Assembly (NCBI GenBank): GCA_044237765.1
Contig: JBIIEQ010000008.1
Span: 1 to 64,000, forward strand
DNA from: UBA6136 sp044237765
GTDB taxonomy: Bacteria > Pseudomonadota > Gammaproteobacteria > Methylococcales > Methylococcaceae
Direction: 5' to 3'
DNA: 64,000 nucleotides
Part shown: positions 8,365 to 17,008 of the stretch, in pieces
Layout of the letters: each line of letters opens with the position of its first letter
Position numbering within the stretch: the stretch's first letter is position 1
Notes under the pieces: model-generated
What the model was told of the DNA's origin: nothing
The model's input: the letters and a program-made list of their open reading frames with translations, nothing else
The model's database searches: none
Position numbers and translations under genes: made by a program

Positions 8365-10788
8365 CTATACATCAAGATTGGACACTTCCAGCGCGTTGCG
8401 CTCGATGAATTCACGGCGCGGCTCAACTTGATCACCCATCAGTGTGGTGAAAATCTCGTCGGCCGCGATGGCATCCTCAATCCTGACCTGAAGCAGCCGA
8501 CGGGTATTGGAGTCCAGCGTGGTCTCGAACAGCTGGTCCGGATTCATCTCGCCGAGACCTTTATAACGCTGTATGTGTTGTCCGCGTCGCGCCTCGGACA
8601 TCATCCAGGAAAAAGCCGCCCTGAAGTCCTTGACCCATTCCCGGCGTTCATCTGCCGCGACATAGCTCTCTGGCCCGAATAGCCCTTCGGTCATCTGGGC
8701 AAAGCCGGACAGGCGGCGATAGTCATTCGACTGGAAAAACCCGGCGCCCAGCTCAAAGTGCTTGTAGACGCCATGGAGCCGCTTGTTCACCCGCAAGCGG
8801 AAGGCTTCCGGTTGATCGCCGAATTCAGGCTCCAGGATAAAGCTGCCGCCCGGTTCCTTGCCATTCAGACAGTCGACCAGTTTCGCCAACCAGGTTTCCG
8901 TCGTTGCCCGATCGGCGAGGTTGGCCGGATCAATGGAGGGGAGTTCGGCTAAGGCATTCAGCAATGTCTCGTCATAGCGATGGCCGAGCCGGTCGATGAG
9001 TGACCTGACCGCCAGGTAATCGCGCGCAAGCTTTTCGAGGCCCGGCCCCTGAATGGGGGGTGTCGCTTCATTGGCGTGCAGGCGGGTTTTCTCCAGTGCC
9101 AACTGCAACAGATAGTTGTTCAGTTCGTTATCGTCCTTGACGTATTGCTCCTGCTTGCCCTTTTTAACCTTATACAAAGGCGGTTGGGCGATGTAGATGT
9201 ATCCGCGTTCGATCAGCTCCGGCATCTGTCGATAGAAGAATGTCAGTAGAAGCGTCCGTATGTGGGAGCCGTCGATGTCGGCATCGGTCATGATGATGAT
9301 GCGGTGATAGCGGAGCTTGTCGGGATCATATTCCTCGCGCCCGATGCCGCAGCCCATGGCGGTGATCAGAGTGCCCACTTCTTCCGATGAAATCATACGG
9401 TCAAAGCGCGCGCGCTCAACGTTCAGAATTTTGCCCTTCAGTGGCAAGATGGCCTGGGTACGACGATCACGGCCCTGCTTGGCGGAACCGCCCGCGGAGT
9501 CACCCTCGACAATGAAAAGTTCGGACAGCGCCGGGTCCTTTTCCTGACAGTCCGCGAGCTTGCCCGGCAGGCCCGCGATATCCAGTGCCGTCTTGCGCCG
9601 AGTCATTTCCCGCGCCTTGCGTGCAGCCTCGCGGGCGCGCGCGGCATCGATCATCTTGTTGGCGATCAGCTTGCCGATGCTGGGATTTTCCAGCATGAAT
9701 TCCTGAAACTTCTCGCCCATGGCCGATTCGACCACCGGCTTGACCTCGGAAGAGACCAGCTTGTCCTTGGTCTGGGAGGAAAATTTGGGATCGGGCACCT
9801 TCACTGACAGGATGGCAGTCAGGCCTTCGCGGGCGTCGTCGCCGGAAGTGTCGACCTTGTGTTTCTTGAGTAGCGCCTGCTCGTCGATGTACTGGTTCAG
9901 GGTCCGGGTCAGCGCACCGCGGAAACCGGCCAGGTGGGTGCCGCCGTCGCGTTGCGGAATGTTATTGGTGAAGCAGTAGATGTTTTCCTGATAGGAGTCA
10001 TTCCATTGCAGCGCCGCTTCTACCGTGATGCCATCCTTCTCGGTCGAGAAATAGAACACCTTGTCGAACAGTGGAGTCTTGTTCTTGTTGAGATGCTCCA
10101 CGAAAGCGCGGATTCCCCCTTCAAACTCGAAAGTGTCGCTTTTCTCGCTGCGTTCGTCCGCCAGGGTGATGCGAACGCCCGAGTTGAGGAAAGACAATTC
10201 CCGCAGACGTTTCGAGAGTATTTCGTAGTGAAACTCGATATTGGTGAACGTCTCTGGGCTGGGTTTGAAGTGGACAATGGTGCCTGTGGTGTTTGTGTCG
10301 CCTATTGGCGCAAGCGGCGCCTGCGGCACGCCGTGAACATAGAACTGCTGGTATTTCTTGCCGCTGCGATGAATCTCCAGGGTTAAGGATTCCGAGAGGG
10401 CATTCACGACCGATACGCCGACCCCATGGAGACCACCCGAGACCTTGTAGGAGTTGTCATCGAACTTTCCGCCCGCGTGCAGGACCGTCATGATCACTTC
10501 TGCCGCCGAGCGGCCTTCTTCCTGATGGATATCCACGGGAATCCCACGACCGTCATCGCTGACAGTGATGGACTCATCCGCATGGATCGTCACGCAGACA
10601 TTCTTGCAGAAGCCCGCCAGTGCTTCATCAATGGCGTTGTCGACGACTTCGAACACCATATGATGCAGGCCGGTGCCATCATCGGTATCGCCAATGTACA
10701 TGCCCGGTCGTTTGCGGACCGCATCCAGTCCCTTGAGGACCTTGATGGAATTGCTATCGTAATCGGAAGGGTTTGCGTTATTGGTCAT
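8365..10788 (-). CDS. gyrB: DNA gyrase subunit B
   Basis: ATPase subunit of DNA gyrase, which introduces negative supercoils. 807 residues, usual for gammaproteobacteria. GHKL ATPase marks: LDAVRKRPGMYIGDTDDGTGLHH start region, EVVDNAIDEALAG, DDGRGIPVDIH, LHAGGKFDDNSYKVSGGLHGVG. TOPRIM marks: FIVEGDSAGGSAKQGRDRRTQAILPLKGKILNVE and MTDADIDGSHIRTLLLTF. The C-terminal end GDQVEPRREFIERNA is canonical. The ATG overlaps the recF stop (10785-10788), so it is read as the fourth gene of dnaA-dnaN-recF-gyrB. Confidence 0.99.
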   Translation of the reverse strand: MTNNANPSDYDSNSIKVLKGLDAVRKRPGMYIGDTDDGTGLHHMVFEVVDNAIDEALAGFCKNVCVTIHADESITVSDDGRGIPVDIHQEEGRSAAEVIMTVLHAGGKFDDNSYKVSGGLHGVGVSVVNALSESLTLEIHRSGKKYQQFYVHGVPQAPLAPIGDTNTTGTIVHFKPSPETFTNIEFHYEILSKRLRELSFLNSGVRITLADERSEKSDTFEFEGGIRAFVEHLNKNKTPLFDKVFYFSTEKDGITVEAALQWNDSYQENIYCFTNNIPQRDGGTHLAGFRGALTRTLNQYIDEQALLKKHKVDTSGDDAREGLTAILSVKVPDPKFSSQTKDKLVSSEVKPVVESAMGEKFQEFMLENPSIGKLIANKMIDAARAREAARKAREMTRRKTALDIAGLPGKLADCQEKDPALSELFIVEGDSAGGSAKQGRDRRTQAILPLKGKILNVERARFDRMISSEEVGTLITAMGCGIGREEYDPDKLRYHRIIIMTDADIDGSHIRTLLLTFFYRQMPELIERGYIYIAQPPLYKVKKGKQEQYVKDDNELNNYLLQLALEKTRLHANEATPPIQGPGLEKLARDYLAVRSLIDRLGHRYDETLLNALAELPSIDPANLADRATTETWLAKLVDCLNGKEPGGSFILEPEFGDQPEAFRLRVNKRLHGVYKHFELGAGFFQSNDYRRLSGFAQMTEGLFGPESYVAADERREWVKDFRAAFSWMMSEARRGQHIQRYKGLGEMNPDQLFETTLDSNTRRLLQVRIEDAIAADEIFTTLMGDQVEPRREFIERNALEVSNLDV

Positions 10789-11870
10789 GGATTTTGTGCC
10801 TGGGTTATCCGGCCTTCTGCGATCTGAAACACAGCCGCATCGTCGGATACGCCCTCTTCGATGATTTCGCGCCCGGTGGCGGTGATGAAAAACTGGGTCA
10901 AACGACCCTGCAATAGCTCCAGCAGAATTCGTTTATTGGGTTCGTCGAGTTCGGACGCCACATCGTCAATGAGGACACAACCGGCAGTTCCTAGCTGTTC
11001 TTCCATCAGCCTGGATTGGGCCAAAAGCAACGCATAGACCAGAAGCTTCATCTGGCCCCGAGAGACATAAGCCTTGACCGGGCGCTGGTTGAGCAGAATG
11101 GAAAAGTCCCCTTTGTGGGGGCCGGACTGGGTGTGGCCATAACGAAGATCCGCCGCGATATCGCTTTCCAGGACGAATTCCAGCGATCGGGTGACATCCC
11201 AGCCTGCATGGATGCGCAACTCAAAGAGCGGATCGGAAAAGAAGCGTCCCCCTATCTCGTGAAAAAATGGCGCGAGTCGCTCGAGATACCCCCTTCGCGC
11301 CTCGTGGATCATTATACCGTAACGGGTAAGCTCCTGATTCCATGGCGCCAATTCCCTGGCCTTGCCGCTTCTGAGCAAGGCATTCCGGTGATTCAGTGTC
11401 TTGGTGTAGCGGCGCCAGTAATCGAGGTAGCGCGAGTCATGGTGGAAGACGCCGAAATCCAGGAAATGGCGACGCAACTTGGGAGCGCCTTCAAGTAGCG
11501 CGATGCCCGCGGGTTGAATGACCAGCAGGGGAAAGGCCTGTAAAAGCTCGGCACTGGACTGAGCGATGCGCCCGCCGACATGAATCTCGCGTTTGCGTCG
11601 CGCCACCCGGACGCCGATGGGGAGGGTGGCGGTCTGATCTTGCGGGGCCACTTTGCCCACTACGGTCAATTCGGGCTGATCAAAATGAATCAGCTGATTG
11701 ATCTGCGAAGTACGGAAGGAGCGGGCGCGGCCCAGCAGATATATGGCCTCCAGAAGGGAGGTCTTGCCGCTGGCGTTTTCACCGACGAGGTAATTGATAC
11801 CGGGCCCAGGCTCCAGGGTAAGGGGATGTAAATTACGGAGCCCGGTGGCGTCCAGCTTGACCAGGGTCAC
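10785..11870 (-). CDS. recF: DNA replication and repair protein RecF
   Basis: SMC-like ATPase that helps RecOR load RecA at single-strand gaps. 361 residues. Walker A VGENASGKTSLLEAIYLL, the RSFRT motif, the SGPHKGDF block, the ABC signature-like SRGQMKLLVYALLLAQ and Walker B CVLIDDVASELD are all intact. It lies between dnaN and gyrB in the classical order; its stop overlaps the gyrB start, which suggests coupled translation. Confidence 0.98.
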   Translation of the reverse strand: MTLVKLDATGLRNLHPLTLEPGPGINYLVGENASGKTSLLEAIYLLGRARSFRTSQINQLIHFDQPELTVVGKVAPQDQTATLPIGVRVARRKREIHVGGRIAQSSAELLQAFPLLVIQPAGIALLEGAPKLRRHFLDFGVFHHDSRYLDYWRRYTKTLNHRNALLRSGKARELAPWNQELTRYGIMIHEARRGYLERLAPFFHEIGGRFFSDPLFELRIHAGWDVTRSLEFVLESDIAADLRYGHTQSGPHKGDFSILLNQRPVKAYVSRGQMKLLVYALLLAQSRLMEEQLGTAGCVLIDDVASELDEPNKRILLELLQGRLTQFFITATGREIIEEGVSDDAAVFQIAEGRITQAQNP

Positions 11871-11905
11871 ACAGGAATCCCGAGTGCTAAGGAGTCGTCG
11901 GATGC

Positions 11906-13009
11906 TCAGAGGCGCATCGGCATGACCACGTACCTGAAGCGTAGGTCCGTCGTGTCCTCGACCAGGCAGCTATTGGCCACATCGGTGAAAGAAAGCCGGA
12001 CCTGCTCGGAATCGACGTGATTGATTGCGTCCAGCAGATAACCGGCATTGAAGCCGACCGAGACGCTGCCGCCCTGGGCATCGACCATCAGGCGTTCCTC
12101 GGCCTCCTCATGCTCTGAGTTCTGAGCCTTGAGAATCATGAGGCCAGCCTCATCCACCTCTAGGCTGACGCTTTTCTGTTTTTCACTGGTCAGAAGCGAG
12201 GCCCGGCTCAGGGCTGACTTGAGCTCCTCCTTGTCGGCCTGATAAATGCGGGAGAGTTCTCGTGGCATCACGCGCTGGTAGTCCGGGTAACGGCCTTCGA
12301 TCAGCTTCGCCGAGAAAGTCACCTGGCCCAGATTGACCCGAATGGTGTTGGGGGAAATCTGGATCGTGAGGGAATCATCCGCATCGCCCAACAGGCGAGA
12401 AAGCTCCTGAATCCCCTTGCGCGGCACGATAATCTGACGATTCGCCGAGAAGGGCGAGGGCAAGGTTTCCTGAAACACCGCCAATCGGTGGCCATCCGAG
12501 GCCACGGTGCGCAGCGTGTGGCCTTCAAGATCAATCAGCAAACCATTCAGGTACGAGCGAACATCCTGCTGAGCCATGGCAAAAATGGTTTTGTCCAGAG
12601 CCGATCGCAGACTATCGCTGGGCAGAGTCACTTCCAGATCGGTGGAGCCGGAATCAAAGGCCGGGTAATTTTCCACGGGGAGGGTCGTCAGATTGAAGCG
12701 GCTTCGGCCTGAGCGGATCGACAGGCGATCATCGATGTGCTCAAGGGTGACCTCGCTTCTCTCCGGCAGCAAGCGAAAAATGTCCAGCAGCTTGCGGGCA
12801 GGAACGGTAATTGCGCCCTCTTCAGCAGAGTCAACATGGACTCTTGTAAGAAGCTGCACCTCAAGATCGGTCCCCGTCATTTCCAGCTGACCACCGCTCA
12901 GTTGCAGCAGTACGTTGGAGAGGATGGGCAGGGTCTGTCTTTTTTCAATGACGCCAATGACCTGAGACAGCGGGGTAAGCAAGGTCTCGCGCGCAATGGA
13001 TAGTTTCAT
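11906..13009 (-). CDS. dnaN: DNA polymerase III beta sliding clamp
   Basis: Ring-shaped processivity clamp of the replicative polymerase. 367 residues with three tandem clamp domains. N-terminal MKLSIARETLLTPLSQVIGVIEKRQTLPILSNVLL, ARKLLDIFRLLPE, the second domain TIFAMAQQDVRSYLNGLL and ASDGHRLA, the third-domain block EGRYPDYQRVMP, and the C-terminal YVVMPMRL that forms part of the protein-binding cleft. It follows dnaA with a 54-base gap and precedes recF. Confidence 0.99.
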   Translation of the reverse strand: MKLSIARETLLTPLSQVIGVIEKRQTLPILSNVLLQLSGGQLEMTGTDLEVQLLTRVHVDSAEEGAITVPARKLLDIFRLLPERSEVTLEHIDDRLSIRSGRSRFNLTTLPVENYPAFDSGSTDLEVTLPSDSLRSALDKTIFAMAQQDVRSYLNGLLIDLEGHTLRTVASDGHRLAVFQETLPSPFSANRQIIVPRKGIQELSRLLGDADDSLTIQISPNTIRVNLGQVTFSAKLIEGRYPDYQRVMPRELSRIYQADKEELKSALSRASLLTSEKQKSVSLEVDEAGLMILKAQNSEHEEAEERLMVDAQGGSVSVGFNAGYLLDAINHVDSEQVRLSFTDVANSCLVEDTTDLRFRYVVMPMRL

Positions 13010-13063
13010 GAAATCGTACCTGAAGGATTTTGGTGTATCTGGTTGAGATGCCCGATGTGGATA

Positions 13064-14401
13064 TCAGGCGGACAAGGTGCGCTTGAGGTTGCTGTAGTCT
13101 TCGGCAAACTTGCTGTCGCTTTCCTTGAGTTCCTGGACCTTGCGGCAAGCATGCAGTACCGTCGTGTGGTCGCGTCCGCCAAACAACTGGCCTATTTCCG
13201 GCAGGCTATGATTGGTCAGGTCCTTGGCTAGCGCCATGGCGGCTTGCCGGGGCCGCGTCACCGAGCGGGTCCGCTTGGCGGACAGCAGGTCAGCTACCCG
13301 AATCTTGAAATATTCCGCTACGGTCTTCTGGATATTTTCCACGTTGACCAGTCGATCCTGGAGCGCAATCAGATCCTTGAGCGCATCACGAGCAAATTCT
13401 AGGGTGATGGGTTTGCCGGTGAAGTGGGAGTTGGCAATAACCCTCCGCAGGGCACCCTCCAGCTCACGGATATTCGAACGGATGCGCTTGCCCATGAAAA
13501 AGGCCACTTCATCCGGGAGGTCCACGCCCGCGTGTATCGCCTTGCTCATCAAAATGGCCACCCGTGTCTCCAGGTCGGGAGGCTCAACCGCAACCGGGAG
13601 CCCCCAGCCGAAGCGTGACTTGAGTCGCTCCTCCAGTCCCTTGATTTCCTTGGGGTATCTGTCGCATGTGAGGACGACCTGATGCTTGTTCTCCAGCAGA
13701 GTATTGAATGTGTGGAAAAACTCCTCCTGGGAGCGCTCCTTGCCAGCAAAAAACTGGATGTCATCGATCAGCAGCGCATCCACCGTTCGGTAAAAATCCT
13801 TGAAGGCATTGATGGCATTGTGCTGAAGCGCCTTCACCATATCCGAAACAAACCGCTCCGAATGGAGATAAATGATGTTGGCGGCGGGATTCGCCCTGAG
13901 AATTTCGTTGCCGATTGCGTGCATCAGATGGGTTTTGCCAAGGCCCACACCTCCATAGATAAATAGCGGGTTGTACGCACGGCCCACATTTTGTGCGACT
14001 TGGTGTGAAGCCGCCTTGGCCAGTTGGTTAGATTTTCCCTCGACGAAATTATCGAAAGTGAAAGCCGGATTCAGGTTGTTGGGAAGACTTTTGCGGCGCG
14101 CAGTCGGTTTTTGTTGCGTGCTGGGGGTCTCAGCGCCATCGACGGATGCACCGGATTCCTGCGGGCGGGTGCCAATTTCAAGTGACACGCCGGGCGGTGA
14201 CGTATTCTGGGCGGCCAAGACCTCTTCGATACGGCTGAAAAAATGCTGTCTGACCCAGTCAAGAACAAACTTGTTGGGCGCCAGCAGCTTGAGCTGACCG
14301 CCATTTTCGACGGCTTGAAGGGGGCGAATCCAGGTATTGAATTGCTGTGGCGGCAACTCCCCCTCGAGACGACTCATGCATTGTGTCCAGACCAGGCTCA
14401 T
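13064..14401 (-). CDS. dnaA: Chromosomal replication initiator DnaA
   Basis: AAA+ initiator that binds DnaA boxes and opens oriC. 445 residues from ATG 14399-14401 (MSLVWTQCMSRLEGELPPQQFNTWIRPLQ, domain I). Domain III: GGVGLGKTHLMHAIGNEI (Walker A), LLIDDIQFFAGKERSQEEFFHTFN (Walker B), sensor 1 region LTCDRYPKEI, and REMLEGAL-like IRELEGALRR sensor 2. Domain IV carries the DnaA-box-binding signature region RPRQAAMALAKDLTNHSLPEIGQ and GGRDHTTVLHACRKV. The frame is open further upstream to 14560, but that extension matches no family sequence. Confidence 0.99.
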   Translation of the reverse strand: MSLVWTQCMSRLEGELPPQQFNTWIRPLQAVENGGQLKLLAPNKFVLDWVRQHFFSRIEEVLAAQNTSPPGVSLEIGTRPQESGASVDGAETPSTQQKPTARRKSLPNNLNPAFTFDNFVEGKSNQLAKAASHQVAQNVGRAYNPLFIYGGVGLGKTHLMHAIGNEILRANPAANIIYLHSERFVSDMVKALQHNAINAFKDFYRTVDALLIDDIQFFAGKERSQEEFFHTFNTLLENKHQVVLTCDRYPKEIKGLEERLKSRFGWGLPVAVEPPDLETRVAILMSKAIHAGVDLPDEVAFFMGKRIRSNIRELEGALRRVIANSHFTGKPITLEFARDALKDLIALQDRLVNVENIQKTVAEYFKIRVADLLSAKRTRSVTRPRQAAMALAKDLTNHSLPEIGQLFGGRDHTTVLHACRKVQELKESDSKFAEDYSNLKRTLSA

Positions 14402-14580
14402 GACTGAGGGCGCCAGGAGAGCGGCCAATAATGTGGAAAATGAAACATGGGCAGGAGGGCGATCACGCAGTTGGCCGGGTAATATAACCCATCGTCCCGG
14501 TGTCCGCAGGATTGACATGGGTTCGCCGGGTGCTTTAGCATTCCGCCTCTTTTGTAGCATCGGTTCGCAAGGCAGTCATC
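14402..14580. other. dnaA-rpmH divergent intergenic region, weak oriC candidate
   Basis: 179 bases separate the divergent dnaA and rpmH starts, a place where many gammaproteobacteria keep oriC. I see one clear DnaA-box-like 9-mer, TTTTCCACA on the minus strand (14432-14440, one change from TTATCCACA), and another, ATATCCACA, in the dnaA-dnaN gap (13056-13064). There is no box cluster or long AT-rich unwinding tract. The region certainly holds the two divergent promoters; origin function is doubtful. Confidence 0.3.
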
Positions 14581-14715
14581 ATGAAAAGAACTTATCAGCC
14601 CAGCAAAATCAAGCGTGTACGTACCCATGGATTCCGGGCCAGGATGAAAACCCGCGGTGGTCGTTCGGTCATTAACGCACGCCGCGCCAAGGGACGGAAG
14701 CGCCTGACTGTCTAA
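14581..14715 (+). CDS. rpmH: Large ribosomal subunit protein bL34
   Basis: 44-residue, very basic ribosomal protein: MKRTYQPSKIKRVRTHGF, then RARMKTRGGRSVINARRAKGR and the end RKRLTV. It matches the family from end to end. Divergent from dnaA and 4 bases ahead of rnpA, the standard arrangement. Too short to appear in ordinary length-filtered ORF lists. Confidence 0.99.
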   Translation: MKRTYQPSKIKRVRTHGFRARMKTRGGRSVINARRAKGRKRLTV

Positions 14716-14719
14716 AGGC

Positions 14720-15115
14720 TTGCCCTACCCGGAATACAGATTTCCGCGAACCTGTCGGTTAACCACGGCGAGTGCTTTCCAGCAGGTATTCGCAAACGCG
14801 TTCAAATCTTCGGATGGGTACCTGACCGTTCTGGCCAGGGCCAATGGTGCAGACAGTGCGAGACTGGGCCTTGCAATCTCCAAGCGAAACATCCGACTGG
14901 CCAGCGACCGAAATCGCGTCAAGCGATTTGCGCGTGAAACCTTCAGGTTGTATCAGCATGAACTTGACGGTCTCGACTTCGTTGTTATGGCCCGCACCGC
15001 CGCATCTCATGCAGACCATGAAACCCTTTCCCGCTCATTGCGCAAACACTGGGCTCATCTGGTGAAGCAATGCAAGCCATCCTGGTCGCCCTCATCCAGT
15101 TCTACCGATACCTGA
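14720..15115 (+). CDS. rnpA: Ribonuclease P protein component
   Basis: Protein subunit of RNase P, which trims tRNA 5' ends. 131 residues. Family marks: FPRTCRLTTASAFQQVFAN near the N-terminus and the RNR signature SDRNRVKRFARETFR. The likely start is the TTG at 14720, 4 bases after rpmH; no ATG or GTG fits the conserved N-terminus. The C-terminal 15 codons overlap the start of yidD, which reads in another frame. Confidence 0.95.
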   Translation: MPYPEYRFPRTCRLTTASAFQQVFANAFKSSDGYLTVLARANGADSARLGLAISKRNIRLASDRNRVKRFARETFRLYQHELDGLDFVVMARTAASHADHETLSRSLRKHWAHLVKQCKPSWSPSSSSTDT

Positions 15116-15306
15116 TCAGCCCCTGGGTAGGGCATCATTGTCGTTTTGAACCGACTTGCTCGGCCTATGCTCTAACCGCGGTCGAGCGGTTTGGCGCCCT
15201 GCATGGCTCTGGACTTGCCGTAAGGCGCCTCTCCAAATGTCACCCATGGCATGAGGGCGGAATCGATCCCGTACCTGAAAAGAAACCGGAAATAACTAAT
15301 GGATAA
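15070..15306 (+). CDS. yidD: Membrane protein insertion efficiency factor YidD
   Basis: 78-residue inner-membrane-associated protein that assists YidC. The family core is intact: LIQFYRYLISPW, CRFEPTCSAYALTAVERFG, and LSKCHPWHEGGIDPVP. It overlaps rnpA by 46 bases and yidC by 8 bases, the usual compact rnpA-yidD-yidC order. Confidence 0.97.
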   Translation: MQAILVALIQFYRYLISPWVGHHCRFEPTCSAYALTAVERFGALHGSGLAVRRLSKCHPWHEGGIDPVPEKKPEITNG

Positions 15307-16939
15307 CGCAAGGTTCGTACTGATCGTCTTCTTCTTCTTCCTCAGTATCATGCTCTACCAGCAATGGCAGGCAGATTACGGTCCGAAACCCGCCGCCAGC
15401 TCCAGCCAGGCCGATGTTAGCCCGGCGGCCAACCCGGATGTTCCCGTATCCGCTGATTCTGCTGGAGGCCCGGAGTCAACTTCAGCCCAGACCGAAAATT
15501 TGATTAGCCGTCAGCGCATCCAGGTGAAAACCGATGTGGTGCGGATGGAGATCGATACGGAGGGTGGGGATATCCGGCTGCTTGAGTTGCTGGATTACCC
15601 CGTTGCCAAGGACGCTCCAAACTCGCCGGTACAACTTTTCACGGACAAGGATCTGGTCTTTGTCGCGCAAAACGGTTTCATCGGCGATGAGGCGACCGCA
15701 CCCAACCATCATAGCCAGTGGCAGGCCCAAGCGACCTCGTTTGCCTTGGCCGAGGGTCAGAATGAACTACGTGTTCCCCTGACCTGGACAAGTCCCCAAG
15801 GTGTCACCGTTACCAAAACCTACATATTGAATCGTGGTAGCTATGACGTACATCTTGAGCAGCAGGTTGCCAATAACAGTCCGAACCTCTGGACCGCCCG
15901 CCAGTATGTTCAGCTGCAACGCAAGGATCCCGGTGATAAAAACAAGGACCAGATGGTCCGTACCTATACCGGTGGTGTGCTTTACACCCCGGAGGACAAG
16001 TACAAGAAAATCACTTTCAAGGATATGGCCGGAGAAAACCTGGACGCAAAGGCAAAGGATGGCTGGATCGCGATGATCCAGCATTATTTTGTGGCTGCCT
16101 GGATACCGCCCAGCGGTGAAGAAAACGGCTTCTACACCAAGGCCCTCGCAGATGATCATTTCGTGATCGGTGCCTACACCCCGGTGCTGGATGTCCCTGC
16201 CGGCGGATCCAAGGCTTTCCAGGCGCAGTTGTTTGCCGGGCCCAAGCTTCAGCGAGTTCTGGAAACGACAGCCCCAGGTCTGGATCTGACTGTCGATTAC
16301 GGTGCGCTGACCATCATTGCGAAGCCCATTTTCTGGCTGCTCGAACAGTTCCATAAAATCTTCAACAACTGGGGCTGGGCCATCATTTTCGTGACGCTGA
16401 CTTTGAAGGCGTTGTTCTTCCGCCTCTCTGCGGCCAGCTATCGTTCCATGGCCAACATGCGCAAGATGCAGCCAAAGTTGGCGGAACTGAAGGAGCGTTT
16501 TGGTGGCGACAAGCAGAAGCTGAATCACGCCATGATGGAAATGTACCGCAAGGAAAAGGTGAATCCGCTGGGCGGCTGTTTGCCCATCCTGGTTCAGATC
16601 CCGGTATTCATCTCGCTGTACTGGGTTTTGATCGAAACCGTCGAAATGCGCCAGGCGCCTTTCATTGGCTGGCTGACGGATCTGTCATCCAAGGATCCCT
16701 ATTTCATCCTGCCGTTGCTGATGGGTGTTTCCATGTTTATCCAGCAGCGTTTGAGCCCGCCGCCAGCCGATCCTCTGCAGGCGAAGATCATGCAATTTTT
16801 CCCTGTCATGTTCACCGGATTCTTCGCGTTCTTCCCTTCCGGACTGGTGCTTTACTGGGTCGTGAATAACGTACTGTCGATTCTCCAGCAGTGGTATATC
16901 AACAAGACCATTGGAGCGGCTGTGCCGGCCAAGGCCTGA
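15299..16939 (+). CDS. yidC: Membrane protein insertase YidC
   Basis: Inserts and folds inner membrane proteins, alone or with SecYEG. 546 residues. N-terminal membrane anchor FVLIVFFFFLSIMLYQQW, a long periplasmic P2 domain (about 60-340), then the conserved core of five membrane segments beginning KPIFWLLEQFHKIFNNWGWAII, with the cytoplasmic hairpin MRKMQPKLAELKERFGGDKQKL and GGCLPILVQIPVFISLYW. The start overlaps yidD by 8 bases. Confidence 0.99.
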   Translation: MDNARFVLIVFFFFLSIMLYQQWQADYGPKPAASSSQADVSPAANPDVPVSADSAGGPESTSAQTENLISRQRIQVKTDVVRMEIDTEGGDIRLLELLDYPVAKDAPNSPVQLFTDKDLVFVAQNGFIGDEATAPNHHSQWQAQATSFALAEGQNELRVPLTWTSPQGVTVTKTYILNRGSYDVHLEQQVANNSPNLWTARQYVQLQRKDPGDKNKDQMVRTYTGGVLYTPEDKYKKITFKDMAGENLDAKAKDGWIAMIQHYFVAAWIPPSGEENGFYTKALADDHFVIGAYTPVLDVPAGGSKAFQAQLFAGPKLQRVLETTAPGLDLTVDYGALTIIAKPIFWLLEQFHKIFNNWGWAIIFVTLTLKALFFRLSAASYRSMANMRKMQPKLAELKERFGGDKQKLNHAMMEMYRKEKVNPLGGCLPILVQIPVFISLYWVLIETVEMRQAPFIGWLTDLSSKDPYFILPLLMGVSMFIQQRLSPPPADPLQAKIMQFFPVMFTGFFAFFPSGLVLYWVVNNVLSILQQWYINKTIGAAVPAKA

Positions 16940-16961
16940 CGGTCCTGCCCAAGCAGTACCA

Positions 16962-17003
16962 GAGGCGGGTAGGGTGCTGATGTAGCCCGTCCGCCTTTTC
17001 TTT
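16962..17003 (+). terminator. Candidate intrinsic terminator after yidC
   Basis: GGCGG...CCGCC ends of an interrupted hairpin (inner arms GTAGGG and CCCGT region) followed by TTTTCTTTTT just before the mnmE start. The pairing has a large loop, so strength is uncertain; it may attenuate reading into mnmE. Confidence 0.45.
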
Positions 17004-17008
17004 TTCCC

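Noticed and set aside
14402..14560. N-terminal extension of dnaA to 14560
   Set aside because: DnaA domain I begins at the ATG at 14399-14401; the extension is intergenic sequence without DnaA similarity.
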